From positions 36,564-100,563 of the forward strand of contig CAKJVC010000257.1 in assembly GCA_918026815.1 (NCBI GenBank): a stretch of 64,000 nt of DNA, given 5' to 3'. The notes below the pieces were generated by a model. The model worked only from the letters and a program-made list of their open reading frames with translations, did not search any database and was not told where the DNA came from. Within the stretch, counting starts at the first letter, position 1, and the number at the start of each line of letters is the position of its first letter. This DNA is from Chalara sp. BL73 (Eukaryota > Ascomycota > Leotiomycetes > Helotiales). The position numbers were made by a program, and so were the translations under genes. This document shows positions 34,758 to 45,887 of this stretch, in pieces.

Positions 34758-36854
34758 ATGGGCAAAGTTCAGAACTGTCAAAGACCCTCTATTACTAATG
34801 CCGAAATATTATCGGTTAGTACATATTAATCGGAAGCAGCTTCTGTTGCTAATATCGATGTATTAGACTTCTGTGATGGTGCTTTTATCTGGACTTGGTG
34901 TATCGTCAGTCGAGGCTCTCCTCAGTGCTGCCAGGAAAATCCGTGAGGCCACTATGCACCACCAATAACTCATCTAAAACAACTGTCCAGCTTTTTTACC
35001 GAATGCAAATCTAGAGGATGTTGCGAAAGGCACTATTGTGGGCAATCTTCTCGAGAATCGAGCCGAGTTTCCAGATCTTGTACAGCTCCTACATGGTTTC
35101 GAATCTCACTTCCAAAACGCTAAAAATGGCATTCAGCATGTGGCAACTTACTGCCATGTTTTAAACGCTATTCTCACATCTGGAAACGCAGTTAGTCACA
35201 AGCCTCACATTAACCAAATTTACAATTTTTTGTGTAGCACATTGGTTAGCACGAGTGTGCTTGCTCTAGAAGGATCTGTAAGTTCCCTCACAAAGTCTTC
35301 TCTGATTCACATAATTACAGCCTAAAAAGAGACTAGATCGTCCCAGAATTCGAGATTATCTGGTCTGTATCCCAGTCCCTGGTGCGACTACTCAAACTCT
35401 GGGATGAATCTTCAATCGAAGACCTGAGCGGTGACATCACGAAATCGAGTATCACTCTCGTCCTTTTTCAGGCACTTATGTACACTCTATGGAAACAAAA
35501 TGAAAATGGATCTTGGGGTGTTGAACCTTCTCACGAAGCGTCAGCTTATGCTATTCTCAGTCTGAAGAATCTCTCCTCTTTGCCATTTCTTGGCGGAGTC
35601 AAGACCCAGATTGATGTCGCCATACAGAATGGACACCTTTATATGCAATCGAGGAAGGCCGACAACCTTGTACAAAGAAATGAATCCTGCCCAGCAAGCG
35701 ATACACCTACCTGTATAGTCGATTCTTACTTCCAGACGGCTGTGGAAATAGATTACCCTAGATACAAGTTCGGTCCCGCCATGATAGAGCTCATGGATAT
35801 CCCAGAAAAAGGTCTGCAACGCTATTCGAGGTTCTTCTCTATGCTCCCGTGCGCCAAAGGGACCGCGCCATGGAAAATAGAGGCTGCGATTATTGAAGGG
35901 TATCTGTTCTTGCCACAACTCAAGGCCCTTCGGATTGACATGTTTGATCGAGCCGGACTGAAAGAAGATGGCTACGTCGACTTTATCGCTATGACTTTCG
36001 CAATAGCGAAGACACTACAACCGTCATCATATATTAGCACAGGCATACACCTCGAGATGATGATATTAACACTTCGTGCATACCAGATCGATGAATATGT
36101 GGAGCACGTCATCGCAAAGAAGTTTTCTAAGTCGCTTGAAGATGTCAAAGCAGTGATTCACGAGATTCTTCAAGATGACATTCAAGAAAATAGAAGACCT
36201 TTGAAGAGAAGAGTTCTTACTCGCTCTGAATTTTCTGGAGTCCGAGAGAAGTTGCGAACATTCGCCGAGAGGATTCTTTTACATCCTTTGGTGACTTCTG
36301 CAACTCGGTACGAGCAGAGCCTGCTCAAGAGTGAATTGAGAGATTACCTGCTTGCACATATCGCGCAGATTGAGGACAGTGAGCAATACTTCACTAAGAA
36401 GATTGCTCCCAATGGCTCATTTCATACCTGGGTCAGAACTACGGGTTCAAGCCATGTCTTCGTCACCTTCTCCCTCGCATACTTGCAGTGCCTCGTCAAA
36501 CCCTCATCCAATCGCCCTGTAACCGCAGAAGAACTTTATATCATCCACGATATCTGGACACATCTTGCAAAGAAGGTCAGAATGGAGAATGATCGCCCGT
36601 CATTGCAACGAGATCGCAAAGAGAAGAATCTCAATTCTCTTGACTTTCCTGAATTCCCTGAAGATGCGAGTGTTGCGAAAAATCAGATTACGAATATTAT
36701 ATTATATGAGAAGAGACGCTGTGATATGGCTTTCAAGGAGCTGGAGAAGGTTGGAAATGGGCATCAGGTTTTAGATGTTTTAAGGTTTTATTATGTGCTT
36801 ACGGATGTTTGTGGGGATGTTTATACATTGAGAGATATATCTACAGAAGCCTGA
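34758..36854 (+). CDS. Truncated fungal CPS/KS-type diterpene synthase, class II site lost
   Basis: Four phase-consistent exons: 34758-34814, 34867-34942, 34991-35277, 35337-36854; 645 residues against about 950 in fungal bifunctional ent-copalyl diphosphate/ent-kaurene synthases. The N-terminal third is absent. Where the family has DxDDTA (class II protonation), the sequence is NLEDVA (about 51-56): first Asp to Asn and second to Glu. Downstream family landmarks are retained: NENGSWG with EASAYAIL, the EGYLFLPQLKALRIDMF block, the class I metal motif DEYVE (392-396), and an NSE/DTE-like NDRPSLQRD (558-566) before NLNSLDFPEF. The 'WIEKVTY'-type element of relatives is weakly conserved. This may be a class I-only enzyme or a decaying gene; exons 2-4 lack stops. 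Start at 34758 is the first ATG after an in-frame TGA and is uncertain. Confidence 0.68.
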
Positions 36855-37423
36855 TAATTTATTTTGGGGTTTGTCTACTCTTTAAAATAGCATACTAGAA
36901 TTAAGAAACACGCGTTATGTACTCTTCCTTAATACCAACGTATCACCCTTGACCGGGATATATCGCATCGCGGACCAAGGCCATAGTCTGATAGCTCGTA
37001 TCCTCTTATTGGAGACAAGAATCTTGGCTCCACTCAATTTATCATCGTTGCCTTTTATGCGAATCATGAAAATGTTGAGAAATGCATAATGACCATATTT
37101 ATTCGGACTCCGAAGGATTACAAAGCAGACTGACTGCATAGCTATCAAAGATTGCTGCAAGGTGGCCATCTGGTGCATATGCGTGCAGTAAGCTTACTCA
37201 CCTTTCTTAAAATGCAGGAGATGGAGAATAAAGAGGTGGCCCATAAAGTAGGCAAACACCTTCATTATTAGTGCTCGTGTTGCAATCTATTGATTGCATG
37301 GATCGGAGCAGAAAATAATCACGTTCAAGAACTCGCTTCTCTTGAAGCTCGGAAAAGCAACAAAATTAAACTGCTGTGCAATTAGTCAAGTAAGCACCAA
37401 ATCTGACGCAACTATTAAGTACA
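36855..37423. other. Intergenic, with a weak coding remnant on the minus strand
   Basis: Minus-strand frames at 37265-36915 include protein-like pieces (FDSYAVSLLCNPSE in one frame; SAMRYIPVKGDTLVLRK in another) but only short frames and a 32-bp putative intron connect them. I do not recognise a family and treat this as possible debris of a cluster gene. Confidence 0.3.
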
Positions 37424-37431
37424 ATTACACG
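37424..37431. repeat. Left target-site duplication of hAT element
   Basis: ATTACACG immediately before the element; identical to 40822-40829. Confidence 0.9.
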
Positions 37432-37459
37432 CAGTGTGACCAAAAAACAATCCTTGAAT

Positions 37460-37575
37460 TGATTACAAATCAATTTAATCAAATTTGATTTTTTGATTTT
37501 GATTTTTAATTACTTTGATTTGATTTTGATTTCAAAATTTGATTAAATCAAATTAAATCAAAATTTTCACGTGAC
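37460..37575. repeat. Left subterminal TTTGAT-rich repeat array
   Basis: Multiple overlapping TGATTT/AAATCA words just inside the left terminus, mirrored at the right end. In hAT elements such subterminal repeats serve as transposase-binding sites; that role is inferred here. Confidence 0.75.
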
Positions 37576-37656
37576 TTTTTATATTATACTTAAACAATAA
37601 CTTAAAAGCCTTTTATTTAAAAAGAATTAATAAAAAAATAAAAAAAAACAATTCTA

Positions 37657-37687
<31 letters not shown>
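37657..37687. repeat. (TAAC)n microsatellite in hAT 3' flank
   Basis: About eight tandem TAAC units between the transposase stop and the left terminus. Confidence 0.85.
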
Positions 37688-37713
37688 TCAACATATAAAT
37701 AAATAATAATTAT

Positions 37714-40359
37714 TTAAATAATAAATAAATTCTCTTTTTCTTCGTTTGTTTCAGTATTGCTATTACTAATTTCTTCGTTTATAATACCCCAATCTTTTAA
37801 TAAAATAATTTTTTCAAAAATTTCTTTATTAAGTCGATTTCTTTGTTTATTAATAATTAAAAAACTTTGAGAAAAAAATCGTTCCGAAAGCGCGCTAGTA
37901 GCTGGAATTTGTAAATATTTTCGTACTATTAAAAATAAAATCGGATATTTATCTTTATTAAGTTGCCAATATTGTAAAGGTTTAATCTATAAATTAGAAA
38001 TTAATAAAAAGTTAATTTTCAAAATAAATTAAAATAAATTAAAACTTACGTTTTTAGTAACTCTATTTTCCTTAAAATATAAATCTAGTTCACTTAATTC
38101 ATTTTCTTCGTCGTTGTTTAAATATATATTGTCGTCGTCGTCGTCGTCGCTTTTATTATTTAAATTTAAATTTAAATTATTTTCAACAATAAGTAAGCTT
38201 TTTAAATAATCATATTTGTAGCTACAAAATATTAGTAAATAATAATAACAATAATAATAAACAACTTACATTTGAAAATCGGTTTCTAATCGACTAATTA
38301 TATCGCTTATTTGACTTAAAGTTAATCCGATATTAACTAATCCTTCTTTTTTAATTCTAGGATTTAGAATTAAAGCTAAATAAATAGCTTTATTTTCTTT
38401 ATGAATATTTCCTTTTTTAGGATAGTATTTAGATAATTTTGCTATTCCGCGATTTATAGCATCTTTTATAATATCGTTCTGTAAATAATTAGTTTAATTT
38501 AATTTAATTTAATTTAATTTTTCAGCTTACATTTTTAAAAGTTTCTTTTGCTTTTTCTAATTTATTATATATTAAATATATTTCCGGAATTATGTAATAC
38601 GCTGTAGAGTATTTTTCGGCTTGTAATTTTGTTGTTGCTTTAGTAAAAATCGATAATATTGTTAAACAATTTTGTAGATAATCGATTTCTTTATCAGTTA
38701 ATAAAATATCTTTATTTTTAAAAACTTTTGAATCAGATAAAGTAATAACTGATTTAATAGGTTTATATAAATAAATAAAATTTTTAATTATATTAGCTGT
38801 TAATAACCATCGAGTTTTTTGATCTATAAATATTAATAAATTTTTTTAAAAAGCTAATAAAAAAGAAAAAAAAAAGTAAAATTAAAAACTTACCTAATTG
38901 CGGAAAATTATAATTTTCTATTTTTAAAGCTTTAATTTGTTCTTTCAATAATCGACGGTTTTCTTGACTGTATTTTAAACTAATAATTATTTTTCGGACT
39001 TTTTTCCAAATTGATAATTCTATTAATTATTAGTTTATTATTTATATTATTAATTAACGTAAAGAAATAACTTACTAGAAACATTTTCTATATAATCGTC
39101 GTTATTTTCAATAATATAAACGTCTTGTATATCGTTATAATCATCTTTTATAATAGCTTTTAAAATATCTTGTACTACTAAATTTAAAACGTGCGCTACA
39201 CAGTGTATATCGCCATTAAATTTAATAGCTTCTTTATTATAATGATTTTTAAAAGCGCTTATTAAAGTATCGTTCGATAAAGCATTGTCTCGAGTAATAC
39301 TAATTTAATTAGTTAGAATATTAATAAGTTTTTATAAAACGTACCTAGTAATATTAAACTCAATATTATATTCTGATAAAGTTTTTAATAAAGCTTTATT
39401 CATATATAATCCTGAGTGCTTTTCTTTTAATTCTTGCATTGCTAAATAATAAGATTTTAATTCAAAATTATTATTAATAAAATGCCTATTATAAATTAGT
39501 ATATTTTTAAAATATATATAATATTAATACTTACAAAGTTACTCCTAAATACGAAGTTTGATTTATAGCTGTCCAAGTATCTAGCGTAATAAAAAAATTA
39601 CCGTTATTAATAATTTGTTGTTTTAAGTCGTTTTTTATTAATTCTTGTTTTATAAGAAATAAAGAATTTAAGTCGTCTTTTAAACTTTGATAATATAAAG
39701 GCGGAATATCACTATTTTACGTATTAGTAACTATTATAATAAAAACAAAAACAAATAAACTTACTTTAATAAATATTCTAAAAGTTTTTTAAATAATAAA
39801 CTTGTAATTGCTCGAAAAGATAAATTATTTGATATAGCAAAATTTAACAATAATTGTTTAAATTTAGTAATATCAAATTCTAGTAGTTTAAGTCGTTTTA
39901 AAACTCGAGTTTTATTAAAATAATCGCTTATTGTTGAAGTTTGACTAGCTTCCTCTATATCGATTTCTATATTAAGTTAGTAAGTTTTAAAAATAAAATA
40001 AAATAAAATAAAATACCTGATTCAGACTCGTTTATAATAGCTGTAATATTAATATAAAAGTAGTGAGTTTTATAATGCGTAATATAATTGCTTGTAGATT
40101 GTTTTATTTTTTGATTTTCCCATTGTTTTCTAATAAATAATTAGTAAAAAAAAATATATATATTAAAAATACAAACTTACAAACAGCCTTTTTGTAAACA
40201 TTTAACTATAACCGTTCTAGAAATATCAATATTTTCTTGTGGTGAATTAAGAGTTTTATTGAATAGTTTTTTTCGAAATATAATAAGTTGATTATTAATA
40301 TCAAGTTCAAAATTATTCGAATTTTGTAGCCGAATTAAGCGATTAGAGTTTGTAGACAT
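37714..40359 (-). CDS. hAT transposase with ten introns
   Basis: Starts at 40359 (MSTNSNRLIRLQ) and ends at a TAA at 37714. I can join 11 exons through ten short GT-AG introns, all in phase, to give roughly 700 residues with no internal stop. Seen in order: a BED-like zinc-finger region (CLQKGC, then YITHYKTHY), the catalytic region FFITLDTWTAINQTSYLG, TRDNALSNDT, the CxxH element in DIHCVAHVLNLVV, a TRW motif (QKTRWLL), an acidic linker with a poly-Asp run, and the C-terminal dimerisation block QYWQLNKDKYPIL, then IPATSALSERFFS. Those are the hallmark hAT elements. Codons are almost all A/T-ending, unlike host genes. Such dense introns within a transposase are notable. Confidence 0.88.
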
Positions 40360-40694
40360 TTTATACTACTATATATAAAATATAGAATTGTTGTTGTTGT
40401 TAATAAATAAATGTTATATAATAAATATTGTTCTTTGTTTTTTTAAATAAGTTAAAAACGAAAATTGTTTAAGTATATATAATAAATTAAAAGTTACTAG
40501 AATATTCGATAAAAGCTATTATTAATACAAAATTACAAATACAAAGTTGTATTACAAATAGTCGATTAAAACTTGAATTATTAGTAATAAAAAGTTAAGA
40601 ATCTACTAGAACTTTCGAAATTCTGCCGGTTTTCTGACTCACCGCCTTCCTAATCGGGCCACCGCCTTCCAAATTAGTTTTATGCCTTGTCATG

Positions 40695-40808
40695 TGACTA
40701 ATCTGATTTGATTTTGATTATTTTGATTTGATTTGATTTGATTTTGATTTGAATAATTTTATTTGATTTGATTTTGATTTGGTTACTTAAAAATCAAAAA
40801 ATCAAATC
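40695..40808. repeat. Right subterminal TTTGAT-rich repeat array
   Basis: Dense TGATTTGATTTT words ending in AAATCAAAAAATCAAATCA just inside the right terminus; counterpart of the left array. Confidence 0.75.
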
Positions 40809-40821
40809 ATTTATTACACTG

Positions 40822-40829
40822 ATTACACG
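40822..40829. repeat. Right target-site duplication of hAT element
   Basis: ATTACACG immediately after the element; identical to 37424-37431. Confidence 0.9.
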
Positions 40830-41225
40830 AAAGCTCCCCCACCCATGTGCCGTGCCCAGCTCAAGATAATTTACTCCAATCATCCGTCTGTCCAAAGGGT
40901 TTGTCACTTTTTAAGTAAAAAGTAAAAGCCCTTCGTTGGCCAGACACAGACCAACCAGCTTCCGGCACATGCTTTGTATAGATCTGGTTAAGTAAGACTA
41001 CAGCAAACTAAGAGCTTTAAAAAATCTGACTTTACTGAATATAGCCCACGGAATGGATTACTCACGGACCAACAACCCTGGAGTAATCCATATTTGCAAG
41101 ATTATTAAGTGTGGAAGGGTGGTACGACTCCAACTCATTTCTAACAACCAACCATCCTTATGATTGTAATATATGCTTTTAATGAATCTAGATATCTCTG
41201 AAGTTATAATTGGAGATTTGCAACG
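40830..41225. promoter_or_regulatory. Upstream region of the P450 gene
   Basis: About 400 bp between the hAT element and the P450 ATG. The insertion lies close enough to affect this promoter, but no specific element was recognised. Confidence 0.4.
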
Positions 41226-43134
41226 ATGGCGACAGGTGGTCACCAATTTACAGCCGTTCTCATTGGAATAGCTTCACATGTTCTATACTTCAACAAGGGA
41301 GAACATCATCTTTACGGCAGTTTATATGTCCAGACACTCATACTCACCTTTGCAACCAGCACAGGTCTCATATATTTCCAGAACGAAGAAGCAGATCTAA
41401 TATCATCGGCCAAAGAGCCAACCAAGCTCATCCTCTCCTTCCTTACCGGCCTCTACTCCAGCCTCATAATCTACCGTCTCTTCCTGAGCCCGTTGAACAA
41501 GTTCCCCGGCTCAATCGGTGCCAGAATATCGTCGTTCTGGCTCTCCTATCAATTCCGCCATCGCGACGCCTACAAGCAGATCAAAGCCCTCCACGACAAG
41601 CACGGCTTGTTCGTGCGCATCGGCCCGTCTGATCTCATCATCGCGCATCCCAAAGCCGTGAATATCATCTACGGCGCCGGCTCAAAATGCACCAAGGCGG
41701 CGATTTATGACCTGACTAGGCCCGTGGTCTCGCTGCAGACTTTCCGGGACAAGGCCGAGCACGACGTTCGTCGCCGGGTCTGGAGCGCCGCGTTTGGCGA
41801 CAAGGCGTTGCGTGGGTATGAGCAGCGGATCAGGAACTCGCAAGATAAATTGGTCGCTCATCTTGCGGGCTCAGAGGGTAAGCCTGTCAATATGACCGAG
41901 GTGTTCGGGTTTTATGGCTTTGATGTCATGGGCGATCTTGCGTTCGGGAAGTCGTTTGATATGGTTGAGGCGAGCAAAGCGCATTGGGCGATTGAGTTAC
42001 TTTACGAAGGGATGAAGCCGTTGGCTTTCAACTTTCCAGTTTGGTTTTTTAGGGTCTTGACAAGTGTGCCTTTGGTTACGAGGGATTGGTGGAAGTTGAT
42101 TAATTTCTGTCAGGAAAGCATACTTTTAAGAATGGAGGTATTGATCTGCAAATGGTTTATATTATGAAAATAGACAATTTTGCTGACGAAGACAGATAAA
42201 AGAGCAAGATATTCCAGATATCAGTTCGGTGTTAGTGGCTCCTTTCAAGGGAAAGCCGCCAACGAAGGAAGATTTGAACTTGTTGACTGGGGATTCGCAG
42301 TTGATCATCGCTGCTGGCAGGTGAGACCATTCAACGAACTCCTCGCTCTAACCTGACCGCAACAGCGACTCAACAGCAACGACTCTAACAGCAATCATAT
42401 ATCTGCTTGCCAAGCACCCGGCGGAAGTCCAAAAACTTCGATCCGAGCTCGCACCCTATATCTCCGATCCATCAGGCAAAGCCCTAAATGAGGAGATCGC
42501 GAAGTTGGGCCACCTTAACGGAATCATAAACGAAGCTATGCGCCTCTATCCCGCGGTGCCAGATGGCGTCTCTCGGCAGACGCCGCCGGAGGGCATAGAT
42601 ATCGAGGGGACATACGTCCCTGGCAACATGAACGTTGGGTGTTCGCAGTACGCATTGGGACGAAGTAAGTCTGTATTCCAACCCTGCACCTCATAGCCAT
42701 ATTTGTATTTCCGAATTCGAAACTCATCCCTGATTTTCCATGATAGGTGAGGCAACCTTTTCTAGGCCGGATGAGTTCTTGCCCGAGCGCTGGTACAAGT
42801 ACCCCGAGATGGTCAAAGAGCCCACAGCTTACGCTCCTTTTAGCACCGGTAAGCCCCCCTCATCTCTCCTTGCATCGCTCCTTTCCACATCTTCCCTCTC
42901 CGTCTTCCTACCCCCTCCTACCGACCCTTCTAACCTCACTCAGGGCCATACGGCTGCATCGGCAAGCCGCTCGCGCTGCTCAACCTCCGTACTACCATCA
43001 CCCGGCTTGTAACATCATTTGATTTCGGGTTCGCGCCAGGAGACGACGGTGCAAGTTTCGAGCGGGATGCTATCGATCAGTTTTTATTATGCCCCGGTGA
43101 TGTGAATCTGGTATTTGCTAGGCGGGAAGCTTGA
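41226..43134 (+). CDS. Cytochrome P450 monooxygenase, membrane-anchored
   Basis: Five exons: 41226-42137, 42196-42320, 42366-42664, 42747-42848, 42944-43134; 1629 bp, 542 residues. The N-terminus has up to three hydrophobic spans before the proline-rich hinge ([10 protein letters not shown]). Catalytic landmarks are all present: I-helix AAGSDSTATT, K-helix ExxR in NEAMRLYP, the PERW element, and the heme loop [14 protein letters not shown] with the Cys ligand, split by the last intron. Resembles fungal secondary-metabolism P450s of the tryprostatin/benzoate-hydroxylase-like groups, but the CYP family cannot be set by eye. Position beside the prenyl synthase and diterpene synthase suggests oxidation of a terpene skeleton; this is inference from neighbourhood. 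Confidence 0.9.
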
Positions 43135-43740
43135 GCTTTAACGTATCTTCTCAATAAGAATAAGAGGGAAAGGAAAGAAAAAGGAAAAGTTAGGAAAGCA
43201 AATGAATGGATCTATCTGTATGCGTGATTGCGTGACTTTGACGGCGTGAGGCCATATCTTAGAAGGGACGTAGATGATTTGGATTTTTTGAAGGTGGGTT
43301 GTAGCAGGGAAGATGTTTGGTGGAAATGAAATAGTTGGGTTATGCTGCACTGAAGATTAGTACTAATGAGTCCGCTAATTATCCAGAACTCGAAAGGATA
43401 TCGACATGCGCGACGCCTCTTCCTCCTCACCTTCATTTCTCGTCCGGGTCTAAGTGAAGCGTGACATATAATATCATGATAGATGAAGGGCAGGCTTCAA
43501 GAAGTAGAGTATTTATTACCATGTATCTATGATCTTTCCTTGTAGATCACGTCGATCCCAGATTTCCAGATATGCGTTGCCGTGAGGATACCCATGCCAA
43601 TAAACCAGAACGCCTTCTGTCAAATACAGGATCCAGCGCTATTTTCATACATGCCATAGATACAACAAATGAGAAAGTGTACCCCGCTCGCAATCTATTT
43701 TACAGTCCTACCCCAGGCCGAAACCGGCTTAGTGTTGTTT
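43135..43740. other. Convergent intergenic region
   Basis: Purine-rich stretch at about 43160-43195 just past the P450 stop; otherwise nothing recognised. Confidence 0.45.
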
Positions 43741-45887
43741 TTACCAGCTGTCAGCTCGTCGTTCTCGTCGTTCGAAGTTTCTTCCGCTTCTATAGCCACC
43801 AGAACCACCATACCCGTCTCCTCTGTCTCTATCTCCTCTATCTCTATCTCCTCTGCCACCGAATCCGCCTCTGCTCCCACCAAAACCTCCATCTCTGTCG
43901 CTAAACCCAGCGCTTCTTCCTCCAAAACCACCACCTCTGCCTCCAAAGCCGCGAGAACCGAACGCACTAGGTGGCCCGCCTCTTGAATTGGGGAGTTTGT
44001 TTGTGTTGACTTTGGCTGGTCCATTCAATGCAGCCTCCTTCCCAGGATCTAACTCGTCCCTCCTTCCAATGTTAACGCCTGGCACACGAGAAATACCCAG
44101 CTTGGTTGCTAGAGAATGTCCGAGCGCTGGTGGGATTTCCCATCCCCATCCATAACGGGTCCATTGGTTTAATGCTCCGATGATAGCCTTTTTGTTGATG
44201 CTTGAAGAGATTGAGGCAAGGTAGGCAGCTTCTTTCGTTGGCCGGTCGACTACCCTTGTGGCCGCACCAACTTGACTTAGTATTGCGGCAGCGTGGGCTG
44301 GAAGTTGCGCGTCGCGGGTCATGTCGAGTTTGGCGGTAATGAGATCCTCGTCCTTGACAAGATCCATATGGCGAAGCAATCTTTGGCCCTCACGGACATC
44401 AGCTTGAGGTATGATAAGATAACCCGTCCCTTCCTTCCCGGCACGACCCGTTCGCCCAATTCTGTGAACGTATTGCTCAGAATTGGGTGGGAGACCCATT
44501 TGAATGACATGGGTAACGTTAGGGAAATCCATTCCACGTGCTGTGACATCTGTTGAGAATAGTATGGCAGTCTTAGCTCTGCGAAAGCGTTCAGTTACAC
44601 GAGCCCGTTGGTTCTGTGTTAATTGACCATGTATTTCAGATATCTCAGCTGGGGTCAGTGGATGCTTTCCAAAAGTTGAGGATGATTCTTTCAGATTTTC
44701 GAAAATGGCTGTTGCAAGTTCAACATTTGCTGTAGAATTAAAGTAGACAATTGCCTTAAAAGGTCGATGCTCTTCACCATTTGCTGCAGCAGTCGCAGCT
44801 AGATTTATCTCTCTCTTGCAGAGCTCAACTAAAGTAGGCATATGATTCTCAATGCCTGGAGTGATAACAAGTCTCTGCGGAACTCGTTCGTGAGTTTGCG
44901 GCTCGCCAGCATGTACCGTCTCCACCGTCTCGTAATTAGGCTTTAGAGTCCTCCTAACCATATAAATAACTTCCCGAGGAACGGTAGCCGAGAAGAGGAG
45001 CGTCTGACGATCGACGATATTTCTGTCCGGGAGGTAGTGGTCTATTTTGTCAAGCTCAACCTGGAAACCTGCTTCTAACAACCTATCGGCTTCGTCGAGA
45101 ACCAGTGTAGTCAGCCCATCCGCACGTATTCCACTTCGAGGGTCAGATAGAAGGTCGTGGAGTCGACCTGGAGTGGCAACAAGCAAGTGGCAACCCTCGC
45201 GCTGCGTCTTGTAAAGCATTTCCTTTTTATTGTTACCTCCCACTGCAACCTGTACTCTCAGATCCGTAGCAGCACAAAGCTTGTCGGCCTCAACAGCAAT
45301 CTGGAGAGCAAGTTCTCGTGTCGGTGATATAATTATGGCCCGAATGTCAGATGCTCGTGCGCGAGTGTATCGTTGCCTTGTGGCTAGTTCAGGGCTCTTT
45401 CGAAGAATATTTTGAATGGTAGGAATGAGGAATCCAAGGGTTTTGCCAGTACCAGTTCGTGCTTGAGCGATCCTAGATTAGGTTAATTAATGCTGGCTAA
45501 GTGGCAGTTAGAGGGGACTGACATATCGGTCCCTTGCAAGGCTTGATTGATGGTTGCCGATTGAACCTCAGTCATGGTATGCAAGCCCATGTCTCCAATG
45601 ATACGCTCGACAACATTTGGATGGACCAAGTTATGTTCAAGGAGTTCCTCAAACTTGGTAACCTCTGGACCCTGTGGTGTGCTACGTGGACTCGGCGCAG
45701 CTTGAGCCTCAGCGTACGATTTCAATTGCGATGATACATGGAAGTATCTCGCCCTTGATGAAGGCTCTGCATTCTGAAGTAATCTGAGTATAGTTGACGG
45801 CCCTGACGTTGGAACTCTGAGGATTGTGGATGATGCGCGAACAATTTTAGATATGGAGGCAGGTCCCCTCCGGATGGTGGAAAACAT
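43741..45887 (-). CDS. MSS116: DEAD-box RNA helicase, mitochondrial Mss116-like
   Basis: Two exons, 45887-45523 and 45472-43741, about 698 residues. The Arg/Ser-rich start (MFSTIRRGPASISK, and ARYFHVSS further on) is a probable mitochondrial presequence. Helicase motifs are intact: Q-region, motif I ARTGTGKT just after the splice, PTRELALQ, TPGRLHD, DEAD in VLDEADRLLEAGF, SAT, ARGMDFP, and HRIGRTGRAG. The C-terminus is Gly/Arg-rich (RGG-like repeats), characteristic of Mss116/Cyt-19 proteins that chaperone group I and II intron folding in mitochondria. The codon before 45887 is GTG, so the ATG at 45887 is preferred. Confidence 0.92.

Larger units (their letters stand above)
37432..40821 (-). 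mobile_element. hAT-family DNA transposon, apparently complete
   Basis: 3390 bp. The ends are CAGTGT on the left (37432) and its complement ACACTG on the right (to 40821), the usual hAT start. Both ends are flanked by the identical 8-bp duplication ATTACACG (37424-37431 and 40822-40829), the target-site length of hAT elements. Inside each end lies a subterminal array built of TTTGAT/TGATTT words. The interior carries one minus-strand transposase gene. Composition is strikingly AT-rich compared with both flanks. The perfect duplication and open transposase argue for a recent insertion. Confidence 0.93.

Noticed and set aside
35331..35336. In-frame TAG just before the fourth exon of the diterpene synthase
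   Set aside because: It forms the intron acceptor (CTAG) of a phase-consistent splice, so it is not a premature stop in the mature message.
37657..37687. CRISPR-like tandem repeat
   Set aside because: Simple TAAC microsatellite in a eukaryotic transposon; no spacers.
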